Position numbers and translations under genes: made by a program. From the NCBI RefSeq assembly GCF_004363235.1, contig NZ_SNYW01000006.1, forward strand, positions 124,001-188,000: a DNA stretch of 64,000 nucleotides, in the 5' to 3' direction. The notes under the pieces are model-generated. The model was not told where the DNA came from. It searched no databases and worked only from the letters and a program-made list of their open reading frames with translations. The DNA comes from Dongia mobilis (lineage in GTDB: Bacteria; Pseudomonadota; Alphaproteobacteria; Dongiales; Dongiaceae). Numbering within the stretch: the first letter of the stretch is position 1; every line of letters starts with the position of its first letter. Shown here piece after piece: positions 62,862 through 64,000 of this stretch.

Positions 62862-64000
62862 CATCATCGGCGATTGCGTGCGTGTGGCGCAGGCGGGCAG
62901 CGGCATCGACAAGATCGTCGTTGCCGGCCTTACGGCCGACTCGCGCGCGGTCGGGCCGGGTTTCCTTTTTGCGGCGCTGGCCGGCGCCAAAGTCGACGGG
63001 CTCGCCTTTGTTGCCCAGGCAGTCGGCGCCGGTGCCGCAGTAATCCTGGTCGCCGCCGGGCAGAAGCCGGTGGTGCCGCCGCATGTCGCCGTGCTGGAAG
63101 CGGTGCAGCCGCGCCTTGCCCTGGCCAGGATCGCCGCGCGCTTCCATGCGCGCCAGCCCAACATCATCGCCGCCGTCACCGGCACCAGCGGCAAGACCTC
63201 GACCGCCGTCTTCACCCGCCAGATCTGGTCGCAGCTCGGCCACCGCGCCGCCAGTCTGGGCACGATCGGCCTGGTCGGCCCAGGCATCGAATATGGCGAA
63301 TCGCTGACCACGCCGGATCCGGTCAAGCTGCACCAATTGCTGGCCGAACTGGTGGATCACGACATCCATCACCTCGCCATGGAAGCCTCCAGCCACGGCC
63401 TCGACCAGTTCCGACTCGACGGCGTGCAGGTCTCGGCTGCGGCCTTCACCAACTTGTCGCGCGATCACCTCGATTATCACGGCGACATGGCAAGCTATCT
63501 GAAGGCCAAGCTCCGCCTGTTCGAGGAATTGCTGCCGGCGGGCGGTGCCGCCGTGGTCAATGCCGACATGGCGGAAGCCGCACGTGTCATCGAGATCGCC
63601 CGGGCGCGGCATCATCGCCTGATCACTTTCGGGCGCCGGCGCGGCGATATCCGCCTCGTGAAGCAGGTGCCGCTGGCGACCGGGCAGCAATTGCAGCTGG
63701 AGGTTTTCGGCCAGCGCTGCGACGCCACCTTCTCGGTGGCCGGGCTGTTCCAGGCCGAGAACCTGCTGGCCGCCCTCGGCCTCGTCATCGGCGCCGGCGA
63801 AAAGCCGGAAATGGCGGTTGCCATGATCGACCGCCTGACCGGCGTCCATGGCCGCATCGAGCGGGTGGCGACGACGCCATCGGGTGCCGCCGTCTATGTC
63901 GATTACGCGCACAAGCCGGCGGGTCTCGAGGCCGTCCTCGGCACGCTGCGGCCGCACACCACCGGCCGACTCGTCGTCGTTTTCGGCTGCGGCGGCGACC
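62848..64000 (+). CDS. murE: UDP-N-acetylmuramoyl-L-alanyl-D-glutamate--2,6-diaminopimelate ligase (partial)
   Basis: The first 384 codons of MurE, which adds the third stem-peptide residue; the gene runs off the window. It begins with a TTG at 62848 (MRLSDII) with CGAGGAT about 9 nt upstream, overlapping the end of ftsI by 14 bases. LTADSRAVGPGFLFAALAGAKVDG is the uridine-binding domain. The ATP loop is VTGTSGKTSTAVF near 112-124. EASSHGLDQFRLDGVQVSAAAFTNLSRDHLDYH and VDYAHKPAGLEAVL are further Mur-ligase motifs. The DNPR motif that marks diaminopimelate specificity lies beyond the window; that amino acid is assumed from gram-negative membership and from lysA. Confidence 0.95.
   Translation, partial: MRLSDIIGDCVRVAQAGSGIDKIVVAGLTADSRAVGPGFLFAALAGAKVDGLAFVAQAVGAGAAVILVAAGQKPVVPPHVAVLEAVQPRLALARIAARFHARQPNIIAAVTGTSGKTSTAVFTRQIWSQLGHRAASLGTIGLVGPGIEYGESLTTPDPVKLHQLLAELVDHDIHHLAMEASSHGLDQFRLDGVQVSAAAFTNLSRDHLDYHGDMASYLKAKLRLFEELLPAGGAAVVNADMAEAARVIEIARARHHRLITFGRRRGDIRLVKQVPLATGQQLQLEVFGQRCDATFSVAGLFQAENLLAALGLVIGAGEKPEMAVAMIDRLTGVHGRIERVATTPSGAAVYVDYAHKPAGLEAVLGTLRPHTTGRLVVVFGCGGD

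Noticed and set aside
60429-63326. 965-codon minus-strand ORF opposite ftsL-ftsI-murE
   Set aside because: Shadow of the division cluster; no domain or start signal.

Overview
The window is about 64 kb of GC-rich, densely packed chromosomal DNA from an alphaproteobacterium. Gene content points to the Rhodospirillales/Dongiaceae kind: a TIGR02302 (DUF4175) protein, a CpdR-like receiver, an RNase E with an insertion in its S1 domain, an Aer-type PAS sensor and an alpha-type RNase P RNA. The exact genus cannot be fixed from the sequence alone. I see no tRNA, rRNA, CRISPR array, insertion sequence or prophage. Almost everything looks like core genome.

Layout. 1-10 kb: a DUF2061 membrane protein, a GlcD-like FAD oxidase, an acetyltransferase, an Aer-like aerotaxis receptor split into two overlapping genes, an aldo/keto reductase, a HIG1-like membrane peptide with a PduO-type cobalamin adenosyltransferase, and the etfB-etfA-hbd operon (electron transfer flavoprotein and 3-hydroxybutyryl-CoA dehydrogenase). 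10-16 kb: a TlpA-like thioredoxin divergent from argH, then an LptM-like lipoprotein, lysA and a TIGR02302 protein. 16-20.6 kb: CpdR-like regulator, a zinc-ribbon DUF3426 protein, and the chain ftsE-ftsX-ydcF-like-plsC. 20.6-29.1 kb: a nine-gene minus-strand chain. Its first three genes are the ydbH-ynbE-ydbL envelope lipid-transport set. Six molybdoenzyme maturation genes follow: MoxR/CoxD ATPase, CoxE-like VWA protein, a split XdhC, a MoeA/MocA fusion and a NifU-like scaffold. 29.2-35.3 kb: a secreted or anchored peptidase-type hydrolase, then a putative signalling locus. That locus holds a dCache-PAS sensor with a degenerate HD-GYP domain, a divergent LapG-type periplasmic protease with an intact Cys-His-Asp triad, and a soluble protein that reads as a degenerate GGDEF-EAL tandem. 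35.3-44.7 kb: rne, an AMIN/Amidase_3 cell-wall amidase, a class A PBP and prfB with its programmed frameshift. 44.7-57.9 kb: accessory metabolism and transport (MOSC, AraC plus VOC, rhodanese, LysR divergent from azoR, GNAT, hydrolase, amtB behind a sigma-54 promoter, MFS, two EamA exporters, AmpD-like amidase, D-threonine-aldolase-like enzyme, purC). 57.9-64 kb: rnpB and the start of the division/cell-wall cluster mraZ-rsmH-ftsL-ftsI-murE, the last gene running off the end.

The most interesting region is 30,988-35,249. Established LapD/LapG systems use a catalytically dead c-di-GMP receptor to hold back a periplasmic protease. Here a LapG-like protease sits between two proteins that look like catalytically dead c-di-GMP-type modules, but neither has the LapD architecture. 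This may be a variant inside-out adhesion switch. Other points worth a look are the nine-gene ydbH-to-nifU chain, the split Aer receptor, a TGGG repeat array upstream of mraZ, a LexA-type box in the rnpB-mraZ gap, and an inverted repeat between LysR and azoR.
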